The notes beneath the pieces were generated by a model. It saw nothing but the letters and a program-made list of their open reading frames with translations. It ran no database searches and had not been told where the DNA came from. DNA of 64,000 nt from Myxacorys chilensis ATA2-1-KO14 (GTDB taxonomy: Bacteria; Cyanobacteriota; Cyanobacteriia; Leptolyngbyales; Leptolyngbyaceae). How positions within the stretch are numbered: the stretch's first letter is position 1; each line of letters opens with the position of its first letter. The translations under genes were made by a program, and so were the position numbers. The stretch lies in assembly GCA_019359275.1 (NCBI GenBank), contig JAHHHP010000011.1:1-64000 (forward strand), in the 5' to 3' direction. This document shows, in pieces, positions 18,089-26,879 of this stretch.

Positions 18089-19549
18089 ATGGCCCCCGTT
18101 GATGTCTTAAACCAAATTTCGGATGTCATTTGGGAGATTCCAGTCTCTTACAAAGCGGGAATGCGGGTGCCCGCGCGAATTTACGGCACTGAAAAATTGA
18201 TTCGAGAATTGGACGATGCCGTCTATGACCAAATCACCAACGTTGCGACCCTGCCCGGAATCACCAAATATGCATTGTGTATGCCCGATGGTCACTTTGG
18301 CTATGGCTTCCCGATCGGGGGTGTAGCGGCGATGGATGTGGATCAGGGTGGTGTGATTTCTCCTGGAGGCATCGGGTTTGACATTAATTGTGGAATGCGC
18401 TTAGTGACGACCAATCTAGATTACAAAGAGGTTAAACCTTATATCAAACAATTGGTAGATAAGCTGTATGAACGGGTTCCAGCAGGCGTTGGCAGTGCCG
18501 GATTTGTCAGACTATCCCGGAATGAGTTCCGTAAGGTGGCAGAGCAGGGAGCGCAATGGTGCATTCGCAATGGCTATGGTTGGGAAGAAGACCTGGAATT
18601 AATGGAAGAGCAGGGCTGCTTAAAGGGAGCCGATGCCAGCAAGATTAGCGAAAAGGCGATTGATCGCGGCGCTCACCAAATTGGTACATTAGGTTCGGGT
18701 AATCATTACTTAGAAATTCAGGTTGCCAAACGGGAGAATATTTTTGACAAGAATTTAGCCAAAGCGATGGGTATAACTCGTCCTGATCAGGTAGTGGTGA
18801 TGTTTCACTGCGGCAGCCGTGGGTTTGGGCATCAGGTCGCGACAGACTATCTGCAAAGCTTTCTCAAGGTGATGGAAAGCAAGTACGGCATCAAGATTCT
18901 CGATCGCGAATTGGCCTGTGCCCCCTTTCATTCCCCCGAAGGACAAGCGTACTTTTCAGCGATGAAGTGTGGCATCAATATGTCGTTTGCCAATCGACAG
19001 GTAATTTTGCACCGGATTCGCGAAGTATTTTCGCAAGTATTTGAGCGATCGCCCGAAGATCTGGGGATGCACATGGTTTATGATGTGGCACACAATACCG
19101 CCAAGTTGGAGACGCATGTTGTGGATGGTCAGGAGCGATCGTTACTCGTCCACCGCAAGGGAGCGACCCGCGCCTTCGGCCCCGGAATGCATGACTTGCC
19201 ATTCCGCTATCAAGAAATTGGTCAGCCTGTGATTATCGGCGGCAGCATGGAAACGGGATCGTACTTGCTTACTGGAGTATCTACAGGCGATCAAACTTTC
19301 TTCAGCACCGCCCACGGTAGCGGACGTACCATGAGCCGCACAAAAGCCCGAAAAACCTGGCAGGGACAGCAGCTTCAGAAAGAAATGCAGCAAAAGGGCA
19401 TCTATGTTCGCAGTACCTCCTATGCGGGACTGGCAGAGGAAGCGGGAGGAGCTTACAAAGATGTCGATGAGGTGATCGAAGTGGCGGAGTTGGCAGGCAT
19501 CAGTCAACGGGTGGTTAGGTTAACGCCGATCGGCAATGTGAAGGGGTGA
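18089..19549 (+). CDS. rtcB: RNA-splicing ligase RtcB
   Basis: A 486-residue RtcB that joins 2',3'-cyclic phosphate (via 3'-phosphate) ends to 5'-OH RNA using GTP and Mn(II). Visible motifs are MPDGHFGYGFPIGG and IGFDINCGMR (metal Asp and Cys), GSGNHYLEIQ, MFHCGSRGFGHQ, YDVAHNTAK, and AHGSGRTMSR with His409, the likely guanylylated histidine by analogy with the family. Length is typical. It heads an operon with a COG0523 GTPase (4-base gap), archease and rtcA. GAGGTGAA upstream supports the start. RtcB repairs or splices tRNA and other cleaved RNAs. Confidence 0.96.
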   Translation: MAPVDVLNQISDVIWEIPVSYKAGMRVPARIYGTEKLIRELDDAVYDQITNVATLPGITKYALCMPDGHFGYGFPIGGVAAMDVDQGGVISPGGIGFDINCGMRLVTTNLDYKEVKPYIKQLVDKLYERVPAGVGSAGFVRLSRNEFRKVAEQGAQWCIRNGYGWEEDLELMEEQGCLKGADASKISEKAIDRGAHQIGTLGSGNHYLEIQVAKRENIFDKNLAKAMGITRPDQVVVMFHCGSRGFGHQVATDYLQSFLKVMESKYGIKILDRELACAPFHSPEGQAYFSAMKCGINMSFANRQVILHRIREVFSQVFERSPEDLGMHMVYDVAHNTAKLETHVVDGQERSLLVHRKGATRAFGPGMHDLPFRYQEIGQPVIIGGSMETGSYLLTGVSTGDQTFFSTAHGSGRTMSRTKARKTWQGQQLQKEMQQKGIYVRSTSYAGLAEEAGGAYKDVDEVIEVAELAGISQRVVRLTPIGNVKG

Positions 19550-19552
19550 AGT

Positions 19553-20440
19553 ATGCTAGGACGCACGCCTTTAACTGTTCTTACCGGCCCGCTTGGTAGC
19601 GGCAAGACCACGCTACTGCGACACATTCTGACCGTAGTGCCACGCAAGATCGCCATTCTGATGAATGAGTTTGGCGAAATTGCGATCGACACAAAAATTC
19701 TGCAAGGCAAGAATGTGGAGATGACAGATCTGGGCGGTGGTTGTGTTTGTTGTTCGCTACTGGGTGAATTTGAAGCGGCGGTTGATGAAATTATCGCAAC
19801 CGTGAATCCAGACCATCTTGTTGTGGAAACAACTGGGGTGGCAGAACCCGATGCCCTAGTGTTTGACATTCAAGATAGTTTGCCTCAGGTACGACTAGAT
19901 GGCGTTATCACCGTCATTGATGCTGATGGCCTAGTGAAGTATCCCCAGATTGGACACACCAGCCGCATTCAAATTGAATCAGCAGATATTCTGCTACTCA
20001 ACAAGGTGGATCTCGTTTCTAAGCCGGAGTTGGCAACGATTACGGACAAACTTCACACGATTAACGAAATCGCTTCCATCATTCCTACAATTCGCTGCCA
20101 GATTGATCCCGATTTGCTATTTGGCATTGGGCGTGAGCGCTTACAATCATCACCGCATCATCGCCATCAACCAGAGTTCGAGTCCTTCAGCTATACATCA
20201 CAAGCGGTATACGATCGCGCCCGCTTCACCGAATTTGCCGATTCTCTCAGTTCTGATGTCTATCGAGCCAAGGGCTTTGTGCAGTTTCCCGGAGGCACTC
20301 ACCTGTTTAATTTTGTTGCCGGACGCTGGGATTTAGAACCCTTTGAACCTTCCTCAACAGAACTTGTTTTCATCGGCAAACAAATTACACAACAAAAGCC
20401 TGAAATTTGCGATCGCCTCCAATCCTGTGAGCAGAAATAA
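19553..20440 (+). CDS. COG0523 (CobW-like) GTP-dependent metal chaperone
   Basis: A 295-residue G3E GTPase. It has Walker A GPLGSGKTT (12-20), the metal-binding GGGCVCCSL with Cys64, Cys66 and Cys67, Walker B-like VVETTGVAEPD and the guanine motif NKVD (150-153). A short HHRH cluster (202-205) lies between the GTPase and CobW_C domains. Family members deliver Zn or other metals to target enzymes using GTP. Its place between rtcB and archease, with gaps of three and five bases, suggests a client within this operon, most simply RtcB. The metal is not determined by sequence alone. Confidence 0.92.
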   Translation: MLGRTPLTVLTGPLGSGKTTLLRHILTVVPRKIAILMNEFGEIAIDTKILQGKNVEMTDLGGGCVCCSLLGEFEAAVDEIIATVNPDHLVVETTGVAEPDALVFDIQDSLPQVRLDGVITVIDADGLVKYPQIGHTSRIQIESADILLLNKVDLVSKPELATITDKLHTINEIASIIPTIRCQIDPDLLFGIGRERLQSSPHHRHQPEFESFSYTSQAVYDRARFTEFADSLSSDVYRAKGFVQFPGGTHLFNFVAGRWDLEPFEPSSTELVFIGKQITQQKPEICDRLQSCEQK

Positions 20441-20445
20441 GTGCT

Positions 20446-20877
20446 ATGCCCTACGAATTCCTCGAAGATATCGCTACTGCTGACATTGCCTTTCATGCCT
20501 GGGGAGACGATTTAGAGGAAGTATTCAAATCCGCAGGAGATGCTCTGATCAACACCATGATTGATAATCTGGAGGCAATTGCATTCACTGAGACTCGCAC
20601 TTTTCAACTAGAAAATGAGGAACTTGATCTATTGCTGTTTAACTTTCTACAGGAATTTGTTTATTACAAAGACAGCGAATTGTTATTGTTACGGGCACAG
20701 CAGGTTCAGATTGAAACCAAAGAATCTGGCTATCACCTAACAGCAGTCACACGAGGAGAACGGTTGGATCGCGATCGCCATCATCAGCGAGTGGATGTCA
20801 AAGCCGTCACGCTCCATCAGTTTCAACTCGAAAAAACAGACAATGGTTGGACATCTCAAGTTATTCTCGATATCTAA
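20446..20877 (+). CDS. Archease
   Basis: A 143-residue archease (MTH1598/TM1083 family). The N-terminal signature DIATADIAFHAWGDDLEEVF corresponds to the usual DHTAD-type metal-binding segment, and VDVKAVTLHQFQL matches the conserved C-terminal strand. Archease helps RtcB become guanylylated and turn over, and broadens its nucleotide use. The usual HTAD histidine is replaced here: the segment reads IATADI, so a metal ligand may differ. Co-location with rtcB is the normal partnership. Confidence 0.93.
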   Translation: MPYEFLEDIATADIAFHAWGDDLEEVFKSAGDALINTMIDNLEAIAFTETRTFQLENEELDLLLFNFLQEFVYYKDSELLLLRAQQVQIETKESGYHLTAVTRGERLDRDRHHQRVDVKAVTLHQFQLEKTDNGWTSQVILDI

Positions 20878-20938
20878 CATCCACACAGCTTTTAATCTGT
20901 AAATTCAACATCCAAAATCGCCAATTCAAAATCACAAG

Positions 20939-22000
20939 ATGCTGCACATCGACGGTTCCTATGGAGAAGGGGGAGGACAAATCCTTCGCACCAGTTTAAG
21001 TTTGGCGGCGATTACTGGGCAACCGATTCGCATTGATCGCATTCGAGCAAAACGGCAAAAGCCAGGATTGGCAATCCAGCATTTAACGGGGGTACGGGCA
21101 GCCGCAACGCTTTGTCAGGCAAAAGTCACAGGCGATCGCGTTGGTTCAACCCAGTTAGAATTCATTCCCAGCCAGCCTGTTCAAGCCGGACAGTACACCT
21201 TTGATGTAGCGCAAACTCTGGGAACCGGATCAGCCGGGGCAGTAACCCTGATTCTGCAAACGGTTTTGCTACCACTGGCACTGATTAAAGGGGAGTCAAT
21301 CGTCACTTTGAAAGGGGGAACTTTTGTTCCCTGGAGTCCGCCAGCTTCATACATTGAGCAAGTGTATCTCCCGTTCTTGCAACAAATGGGAGTGCAGGCA
21401 ACAGTGAAACTCACTGCCTGGGGCTGGTATCCACGGGGCGGTGGCGAGTTGGATTTACAGATTAGCGGTAATGGGGATGGAGTTGGTTCGCTCAAACCCA
21501 TTCAGTTGTTAGAGCGGGGAACTTTGCGGCAAGTCAAGGGATTGGCGATCGTCACTGAACTGCCGTCCCATATTCCACAACGGATGGCAAGTCGAGCACA
21601 GAATTTGTTAGAGCAAGCGCAGCTAAAAGCTCAAGTGCAACCGCGACGAGAACGAGGGGTTGGCCCCGGAGCGGGCGTTTTTCTGGCGGCTGAGTATGAG
21701 CAGACCCGGACAGGCTTTGGGGCGGTCGGAAAACTCGGATTACCTGCCGAAGAGGTCGCCGCGATCGCTACTCAGGAACTTCTAGCATTCCATGCAAAGG
21801 CCGCGCCCGTGGATGTCCATTTAGCAGATCAGCTCCTCTTGCCAGCTGCCTTAGCTTCGGAACCAAGCCAATATCGAGCCGTTGAGATCAGTACCCATCT
21901 GATCACGAATGCCTGGGTGATTGAGCAGTTTGAACTGGCAAACGTTGCGATCAACCATAGCACTCAGCTTGTGACTGTCATACCCTCACCACAACGGTAA
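20939..22000 (+). CDS. rtcA: RNA 3'-terminal phosphate cyclase RtcA
   Basis: A 353-residue RtcA that converts RNA 3'-phosphate to 2',3'-cyclic phosphate with ATP through an adenylyl-histidine. Visible features are DGSYGEGGGQILRTSLSLA at the start, RAKRQKPGLAIQHLTGV, the FVPWSPPASYIEQVYLPFL region and HLADQLLLPAALA with the catalytic His294. Length is normal (about 340-355). It closes the rtcB-GTPase-archease-rtcA operon, 61 bases after archease. Together these proteins can convert and seal RNA ends after nuclease damage. Confidence 0.95.
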   Translation: MLHIDGSYGEGGGQILRTSLSLAAITGQPIRIDRIRAKRQKPGLAIQHLTGVRAAATLCQAKVTGDRVGSTQLEFIPSQPVQAGQYTFDVAQTLGTGSAGAVTLILQTVLLPLALIKGESIVTLKGGTFVPWSPPASYIEQVYLPFLQQMGVQATVKLTAWGWYPRGGGELDLQISGNGDGVGSLKPIQLLERGTLRQVKGLAIVTELPSHIPQRMASRAQNLLEQAQLKAQVQPRRERGVGPGAGVFLAAEYEQTRTGFGAVGKLGLPAEEVAAIATQELLAFHAKAAPVDVHLADQLLLPAALASEPSQYRAVEISTHLITNAWVIEQFELANVAINHSTQLVTVIPSPQR

Positions 22001-22064
22001 ATCCATCATGATTGCCTTGTTATCTATTCTCTATTGTTGCCACAAACCTAAACCATAGCGGTTC

Positions 22065-22321
22065 TCAGTCGAGTGAGGTACAGTAACAGCAGTGAGCAAA
22101 CCAGTGTTTGGTCTTTAAGGTTGGTTGCGCAAATGCAGCTGTGATGGCATTGTTTAACGCTTGCTTCATGCTAGGAGCAATAGAACGGTTAATACTTTTG
22201 ACCTTTGACCAGAACTGCTCAATTGGATTAAAGTCTGGGGAATACGGAGGTAGATCAAGGTTGCACCCACCGCTGCTATAGCGGCTGTGATGCCCTCGAC
22301 TTTATGAGAACTGAAGGGCAT
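22065..22321 (-). pseudogene. IS630-type transposase C-terminal relic
   Basis: The minus strand encodes the last DDE block of an IS630/Tc1-type transposase: PPYSPDFNPIEQFWSKVKS, then a tail ending TKHWFAHCCYCTSLD. The part before it (HKVEGITAAIAAVGA) is in another frame, so a frameshift lies near 22255. Only about 85 codons remain. It abuts the 3' side of rtcA. Confidence 0.75.
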
Positions 22322-22371
22322 CCTTAGAAGAGGCGAGCGCCTAAAGACTCGCCGCAGCGAGGTACAAACTC

Positions 22372-23319
22372 ATGAAACTTTTGCTGAAACTTTTGCCTTG
22401 TAGTCAGAGCAAAGAGCTATCAGCCCAGGCTCCTAAGCAAACGCCAAGATCACGAGCAAGCGATCGGCAGCTAACAGCCCGCTTTTTTCCTGGTTGCCCC
22501 TTGGTTAGGCGCACGAGCAAGCGGGCCACCCAGCGAAGCATCCAGGCGTTAGGTTCTGTGCTGGCGGCATTATGCACACCAGGCGTTTTGCTACTACCCG
22601 GATTTGCTCAACCCTCAACCGACCCATTACAAGCAGCCTATCGTGCGGCCATTCAAGAGGCCGCGTTGGTTGAGCCGGAAAAAGATGTGGATACGCTCAT
22701 TCCAATTACACCAAACAACCCTTTGCTAGTCTGGAATTCAACCAAGACGCAAGTCTTAGTCGTTACCTGGAAAAGCCAAAAGGTCTATGAGCGTTACCTC
22801 AAGCCCAACGTGAAGAGTTCTAGACAAGAAGACCAACTCCTCTGGGTCACGGTTGCGCCTCAAGTTAAAGAATTCTGCCAACGCTACTTGAAACAGCATC
22901 CGAATGCAACAGAAGCTGACTTAACGCTCCGCTTAAAGCAATACCTGGGTCTGAATCCCAACTGGGAGTATGATCGGTTTGTCGAACTCTGGGTGAGTCC
23001 CCAAGATCTTTTCCGACCTTGCGTGAACCCGGACATTACGCAACGACGCTGCCCACTCAATTTTGCAGGGCTCCCGCCCAAAGTAACTGGTCGCACCCAA
23101 GGATCTGGCATTCAAAACTATCAGTCCTTTTATCAAGCGTTGTACTTTAGAAGCATTCGGGCAGCACTCCAACCCTGGACAGGACTAGGTTATACCTATG
23201 ATTGGGGTAGTCCCATCAGTCGGGTTGGTGCGAGTGAGTTTATTTTAGTGCCTGGAGCTACCTATGCTGTGAAACAAGCGGTCCCGACGCTACCGTATTG
23301 TCAAGCAGTAAGCCCTTGA
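22372..23319 (+). CDS. Secreted protein of unknown function
   Basis: A 315-residue protein I do not recognise. Residues 44-80 look like a signal peptide: basic VRRTSKRATQR, then a hydrophobic stretch to LLLPGFAQ. The mature part has alternating hydrophilic and aromatic segments and Cys pairs (FCQRYL, PCVNPDITQRRCPL, YCQA). The GLGYTYDWGSP and FILVPGATY strands near the C-terminus suggest a globular exported protein. The ATG at 22372 has GAGG upstream, but the first 43 residues look noncoding. A TTG at 22501 would put the signal peptide at the N-terminus. The sequence around 22450-22560 contains a 12-base direct repeat (CACGAGCAAGCG at 22451 and 22512) and two GTTRRRY-like sites. Confidence 0.6.
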   Translation: MKLLLKLLPCSQSKELSAQAPKQTPRSRASDRQLTARFFPGCPLVRRTSKRATQRSIQALGSVLAALCTPGVLLLPGFAQPSTDPLQAAYRAAIQEAALVEPEKDVDTLIPITPNNPLLVWNSTKTQVLVVTWKSQKVYERYLKPNVKSSRQEDQLLWVTVAPQVKEFCQRYLKQHPNATEADLTLRLKQYLGLNPNWEYDRFVELWVSPQDLFRPCVNPDITQRRCPLNFAGLPPKVTGRTQGSGIQNYQSFYQALYFRSIRAALQPWTGLGYTYDWGSPISRVGASEFILVPGATYAVKQAVPTLPYCQAVSP

Positions 23320-23735
23320 ACACGGCTCTTGCTTCGCACCTGTTCTGTAGATAGCACAAGGTTCGCTACCGCTTCTACTGGTGTCGTCAACCGAATGAGG
23401 TAAATGCAAAATTAAGCATGATGATTCCTGAAAAGTCATGACCGCTCAGGCTATGCAGTAAGAGTCAGCCTAACAACTTCTTGCCAGTCTTCGAGTTGTT
23501 AGCGATCGCGTTGAGCTATGGGTTGATGTTGTTGAGGATAGACGTGTTCTCGAATTGGTTCAAAGGCAAGTTCACTGGTCCATTTGGGTGCAATGCTCAA
23601 GCGTCAACCCTGCTCCCCTGAGTAACCAAACCGACAGATGATCCACCCGGATTCAGGTCGCGATCGTGTAGTGCTCGCAATCGAAACTAGAGTGAACCAT
23701 CAGCCTGGTAATTGGCGCGATCGTGAAGCTTTGCC
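23320..23735. other. Gap with one inverted repeat
   Basis: About 415 bases without a gene. It holds the hairpin at 23470-23502 and several HIP1-like sites. No promoter could be named. Confidence 0.4.
23470..23502. repeat. 9-bp perfect inverted repeat
   Basis: CTAACAACT (23470-23478) pairs with AGTTGTTAG (23494-23502) around a 15-base loop. The left arm with its flank reads GCCTAAC, the form of an integron attC R'' box; the right arm reads GTTAGCG, which only partly fits GTTRRRY. It could be a terminator or a decayed recombination site. Confidence 0.45.
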
Positions 23736-23912
23736 TCAGGCGATCGGGCTGTGAACACCGCGATCGCCTTTGTTGAGCACGTGGCTGTAAATCATCGTCA
23801 TCTTCACGTCTTTGTGCTCTAGCAACTTCTGAATTGTGCGGATGTCATATCCACGCTCCAGCAGATGCGTCGCAAAACTGTGTCGAAAAGAATGACCCCC
23901 ACTCACTATCAA
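23736..23912 (-). pseudogene. Tyrosine recombinase C-terminal relic, integron-integrase-like
   Basis: About 55 codons ending at 23736 read as the end of a tyrosine recombinase: [20 protein letters not shown] (the box with catalytic His and Arg), LLEHKDV and MIYSHVLNK with the nucleophile Tyr. The ending [10 protein letters not shown] resembles the GGxGVRSPLD end of IntI-type integrases. Everything upstream in the frame (23913-24023) is unrelated and overlaps the DUF1579 gene. The N-terminal and core domains are missing, so this is a remnant. Confidence 0.7.
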
Positions 23913-23980
23913 AGACAACGTCAGTAGAACAAAGTGTTGAATGACCCCATTCCACTGCTTATACGATTTGCTCTCGACTT

Positions 23981-24463
23981 CTATGACTGCCGCCGATAGT
24001 TCACGGTCATGAAGTGATGCCACTGCCCGTCGTCACCCAGCACATATGAGGTCATCGCTCGATGATCGTTGCTCTTGAACTCGATCACGTCCCTGTACTT
24101 TGCCATCTTCTCGTCATCAGTCATTGCAGGTCCGTCGGAATTGAGCGTCAGCACCTTCTCATCCGCGTCCAGATCGCCATCGTACAGCCAGAGATAGGTC
24201 ATCATCGACCCAACCCAGGTGCCTACATATCGCTGTTTCTGGGGGTCGTAGCCAAGCGTCATCAAGGTTGTTGCGTGACCGCAGCCAGGCATCTCGCCCT
24301 GCCCTTCAGCCAGAACCCAGAAGCCGCCCAACGATCGCACACTCTCGGTTCCTGTGCTCTTCTCAGAGGGCTGATCGGGTTCCATCATCGCTTCAATTTC
24401 GCAGGTCCACTCACCGACGAGCTTCTGTAGCCACTGGTGTTCTTTTTGTGATTCGGTTTGCAT
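23981..24463 (-). CDS. DUF1579 family protein
   Basis: A 160-residue DUF1579 protein, recognised from [52 protein letters not shown] and the closing [11 protein letters not shown]. The fold is a lipocalin-like barrel; the function is unknown. It is the last gene of a five-gene minus-strand operon headed by the DGPF protein and opposite an ECF42 sigma factor. DUF1579 genes are common in such clusters. Confidence 0.85.
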   Translation of the reverse strand: MQTESQKEHQWLQKLVGEWTCEIEAMMEPDQPSEKSTGTESVRSLGGFWVLAEGQGEMPGCGHATTLMTLGYDPQKQRYVGTWVGSMMTYLWLYDGDLDADEKVLTLNSDGPAMTDDEKMAKYRDVIEFKSNDHRAMTSYVLGDDGQWHHFMTVNYRRQS

Positions 24464-24566
24464 ATTGACTCCTGTTGTCTTTTGTTGATCGTTATCGTTT
24501 CATCTCTTGCCCATTACATTTCTTCTGTGATGGGCACACTGAGAAATTGAGAAACTGACAGAATTC

Positions 24567-25295
24567 CTACCCGTAGGTCGGCTTCTGGGGATAGCCCGAA
24601 GGCGAGTCCTCAAAAGTCTCTTGCCGCCCGTATGGTGTTACATCAAGGAGGCTGTAGGCGTTAGTGAGTCCTTCAACGCCACGGGCATAGGTTGAGTAGG
24701 TGTAGAAAATATCGTCGCCAACGCGGAAGAAGACGCTCAAACCGTGTCCCTCACCCTGCATCGAATTAGGGCCATTCCTTCTCTCCAGCTCAGTCTTATC
24801 CCGATAGTTGTACTCGATAGGCGCTACGTTCTCGTCCAGCGTGACGTGGAAGTCATAATTGAAATCACTCCCGAAAGAGGAGTACCACGGAACGCTCCAT
24901 CCCCTAAGAGATTTGTAGGCTTCGAGTTTGGGCAGTGGGGCACGGGAGACAAGCACAAAGGTCGTGTCGCGATCGCTCAGCATTGACAGGTTGCCCAAAG
25001 AGTTCACATAACCTGTGCAGCCTGTGCAGCCCTTGTCCCACTCCGGGTCGAACATGAAGTGATAAACAATGAGTTGAATGCGTCCGTCGAACAGGTCTGC
25101 CAGTGTGACAGGGCCATTTGATCCCTCAAAGGTATACTCCTTCTCAATTTTGACCATCGGTAGCCTTCGCCGCTCGGCGTTGACGCGATCGCGGTGTTGG
25201 GTCGCTTCTTTCTCGTGTTCGAGGAGTGTCTTGCGAGCGGCGAGCCACTCCTCTTGTGCAGCAATTCTTGGATGCGCGATCTCGTTCTTAATCAT
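24567..25295 (-). CDS. DUF899 family thioredoxin-like protein
   Basis: A 242-residue DUF899 protein. [37 protein letters not shown] and [14 protein letters not shown] are family signatures; the CTGC stands where thioredoxin folds carry their cysteines. [18 protein letters not shown] closes the domain. The role is unknown. The frame is open to 25406, but the ATG at 25295 has AAAGGAAAA upstream and begins at the family N-terminus. It is the fourth gene of the operon. Confidence 0.9.
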   Translation of the reverse strand: MIKNEIAHPRIAAQEEWLAARKTLLEHEKEATQHRDRVNAERRRLPMVKIEKEYTFEGSNGPVTLADLFDGRIQLIVYHFMFDPEWDKGCTGCTGYVNSLGNLSMLSDRDTTFVLVSRAPLPKLEAYKSLRGWSVPWYSSFGSDFNYDFHVTLDENVAPIEYNYRDKTELERRNGPNSMQGEGHGLSVFFRVGDDIFYTYSTYARGVEGLTNAYSLLDVTPYGRQETFEDSPSGYPQKPTYG

Positions 25296-25375
25296 TTTGA
25301 TTTTTCCTTTCCTGTACAGGCTTTGTTGTTCTGCGTTTGATGCACCCTTTTGTGGATGTCTTCTGAAATGAAGGA

Positions 25376-25813
25376 TTAAGCCGCTTTCTCGCAGTTGACC
25401 ATCCACGGGATACCAAACTGATCGACCAGCATCCCAAACCGAACAGACCAGAAGGTTTGCTCAATCGGCATTTTCACTTTGCCATTTTCTGCCAGGGCGT
25501 GAAAAATGCGTTCTGCCTCGGCTGGCTCATCAACGCTGATCTGCACACAGAAGCCCTGGGGTGTTTCAAAATATCCAGGTGGACTATCAGACCCCATTAG
25601 GAGACGATTAGAGCTCTGCGCAATTCCAGGGGAACCGTCTAGATCGAGGCAGACGTGCATGATTTTGTCATGCCATTCGGCGGGTACATGTTCTGCCGAG
25701 GGTGCATCTTGGTGGGTGAGCATCATGACGATTTTGCCACCGAGACACTGCTCATAGAACTTGAACGCTGCCTCGCAGTTGCCGTTGAACATGAGATAAG
25801 AATTAAGTTTCAT
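25376..25813 (-). CDS. VOC family protein, PhnB/glyoxalase-like
   Basis: A 145-residue vicinal-oxygen-chelate protein of the PhnB-like group. Typical features are [31 protein letters not shown] and the closing [19 protein letters not shown]. Such proteins bind metal through His/Glu but the substrate is unknown. The ATG at 25813 has GAAGGAAC upstream; the longer frame from 25828 adds only five residues. PhnB-like genes frequently sit with DGPF/YCII and ECF sigma genes, as here. Confidence 0.9.
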   Translation of the reverse strand: MKLNSYLMFNGNCEAAFKFYEQCLGGKIVMMLTHQDAPSAEHVPAEWHDKIMHVCLDLDGSPGIAQSSNRLLMGSDSPPGYFETPQGFCVQISVDEPAEAERIFHALAENGKVKMPIEQTFWSVRFGMLVDQFGIPWMVNCEKAA

Positions 25814-25860
25814 TGGGCGTTCCTTCAATTGGGTCGGTGAATTGAGCTATGGGTTAAGCG

Positions 25861-26304
25861 CTATGGGTTGAGCGTGAATGCCGCTTGAGAGGTCTCTGGA
25901 TCAAATGGAACCGAGAGGTGTTCGTGTAGGATCTGCCATTCGCCTTGATTTTTCTGGCAGACAGCCGTGACGCGCATCCAGGTTTGGATTGCTGGCTGGT
26001 CTTCCATTCCGGTGAAGCGAAACAGCCAGTGGGCAACTGCCAAGGTGTCATTTACAGCGATCGTGAGGTCGCGTGTGTCGATCGCAAAAGCATCTGGGAA
26101 GTAAGGCAAACAGTCTTCCCACATTTGGCGGACAGCCGCTTTTCCTTGAGTTTGAAACGGGGGTTTGACATCGAAGATAATCACCTCGGTAGCGTAGCGG
26201 GACATGATCTGCTCCACGTTCTTGGTGCAAATGGCACGCTGTTGAGCGGCGATCAGTTGGCGAATTTGAGCTTCGTTAGATGTGATGGTGCTTGCGGTGG
26301 TCAT
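25861..26304 (-). CDS. SnoaL-like / SgcJ family protein
   Basis: A 147-residue NTF2-fold protein of the SnoaL/SgcJ-EcaC type. It carries EAQIRQLIAAQQRAICTKNV, IIFDVKPPFQTQGKAAVRQM and VAHWLFRFTG with the usual hydrophobic barrel pattern. No catalytic role can be assigned. The ATG at 26304 has GAGGAAAT upstream, and earlier codons back to 26379 overlap the DGPF gene. It is the second gene of the operon. Confidence 0.87.
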   Translation of the reverse strand: MTTASTITSNEAQIRQLIAAQQRAICTKNVEQIMSRYATEVIIFDVKPPFQTQGKAAVRQMWEDCLPYFPDAFAIDTRDLTIAVNDTLAVAHWLFRFTGMEDQPAIQTWMRVTAVCQKNQGEWQILHEHLSVPFDPETSQAAFTLNP

Positions 26305-26353
26305 TGCAGAATTTCCTCTAAGTTTCAGGTGTGATTTAGGTTGAGCGCAGTCA

Positions 26354-26707
26354 TTACTGTGGCAAGCCCGCGACTTCAATCACAGGGCGGACTTCGACCG
26401 TACCGACACGTGCGCCAGGAAGTTGGGCAGCGATCGCGATCGCTTCGTCCAGATCCTGAGCATTGACCAGGAAAAAACCACCCAATTGTTCGCGCGTTTC
26501 AGCAAATGGTCCGTCAGTCACGAACGGTTTGCCATCTCGTACCCGGACGCTGGTTGCCGTCGTGACCGAATGGAGCGGGGCGGTTGCCAGATACTGTCCC
26601 TTCGCGTGAATCTGCTGTGCAAATTGTGCAGATTCCGCGTAGCAGTGTTCTCGCTCGGTTTCGCTCAGGGCGTTTTCGTCCATGTAAATCAGCAGCACAT
26701 ATTTCAT
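26354..26707 (-). CDS. DGPF/YCII-domain protein
   Basis: A 117-residue YCII-related protein. The diagnostic DGPFAE is at 65-70, within PFVTDGPFAETREQLGGFF. YCII-type proteins adopt a ferredoxin-like fold; their function is unclear. DGPF genes are the hallmark neighbours of ECF42 sigma factors, and this one diverges from such a gene. GGAGG precedes the ATG. A TGTCGA-N17-CGACTC element lies about 32 bases upstream of the start, oriented toward this gene. Confidence 0.92.
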   Translation of the reverse strand: MKYVLLIYMDENALSETEREHCYAESAQFAQQIHAKGQYLATAPLHSVTTATSVRVRDGKPFVTDGPFAETREQLGGFFLVNAQDLDEAIAIAAQLPGARVGTVEVRPVIEVAGLPQ

Positions 26708-26738
26708 TCGGTTGCCTCCATTCTTTTCCTTTGCAAGT

Positions 26739-26767
26739 GAGTCGAATGAGGCTGGCTCAAATCGACA
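26739..26767 (-). promoter_or_regulatory. Putative ECF42-type promoter, proximal copy
   Basis: On the minus strand TGTCGA (26767-26762), then 17 bases, then CGACTC (26744-26739), followed about 32 bases later by the DGPF start codon. As I recall, ECF42 promoters carry TGTCGA at -35 and CGA(T)C at -10, which fits. The element is also nearly symmetric (GTCGA...TCGAC), so it might work toward the sigma gene too. Confidence 0.6.
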
Positions 26768-26832
26768 CCTCGCAGAAACTTTTTATCATCAGGTACGATC
26801 GAGCTTGACCTCCTTTGAGTTCTTTTGTAAGT

Positions 26833-26861
26833 CAGTCGAACGGCAACTGCCCAAATCGACA
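26833..26861 (-). promoter_or_regulatory. Putative ECF42-type promoter, distal copy
   Basis: A second copy of the element: TGTCGA (26861-26856), 17 bases, CGACTG (26838-26833) on the minus strand. It lies 94 bases from the first inside an imperfect duplicated block of about 70 bases (26726-26794 and 26820-26889). The two motifs and the spacer length are kept while the spacer sequence has diverged. Confidence 0.5.
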
Positions 26862-26879
26862 CCTTGCCAAAAATTTTTT

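Noticed and set aside
22471..22554. A canonical integron attC site
   Set aside because: R-box and L-box-like arms pair, but the spacers are very unequal (1 and 21 bases), unlike a true attC. I report it only as an integron-like hint.
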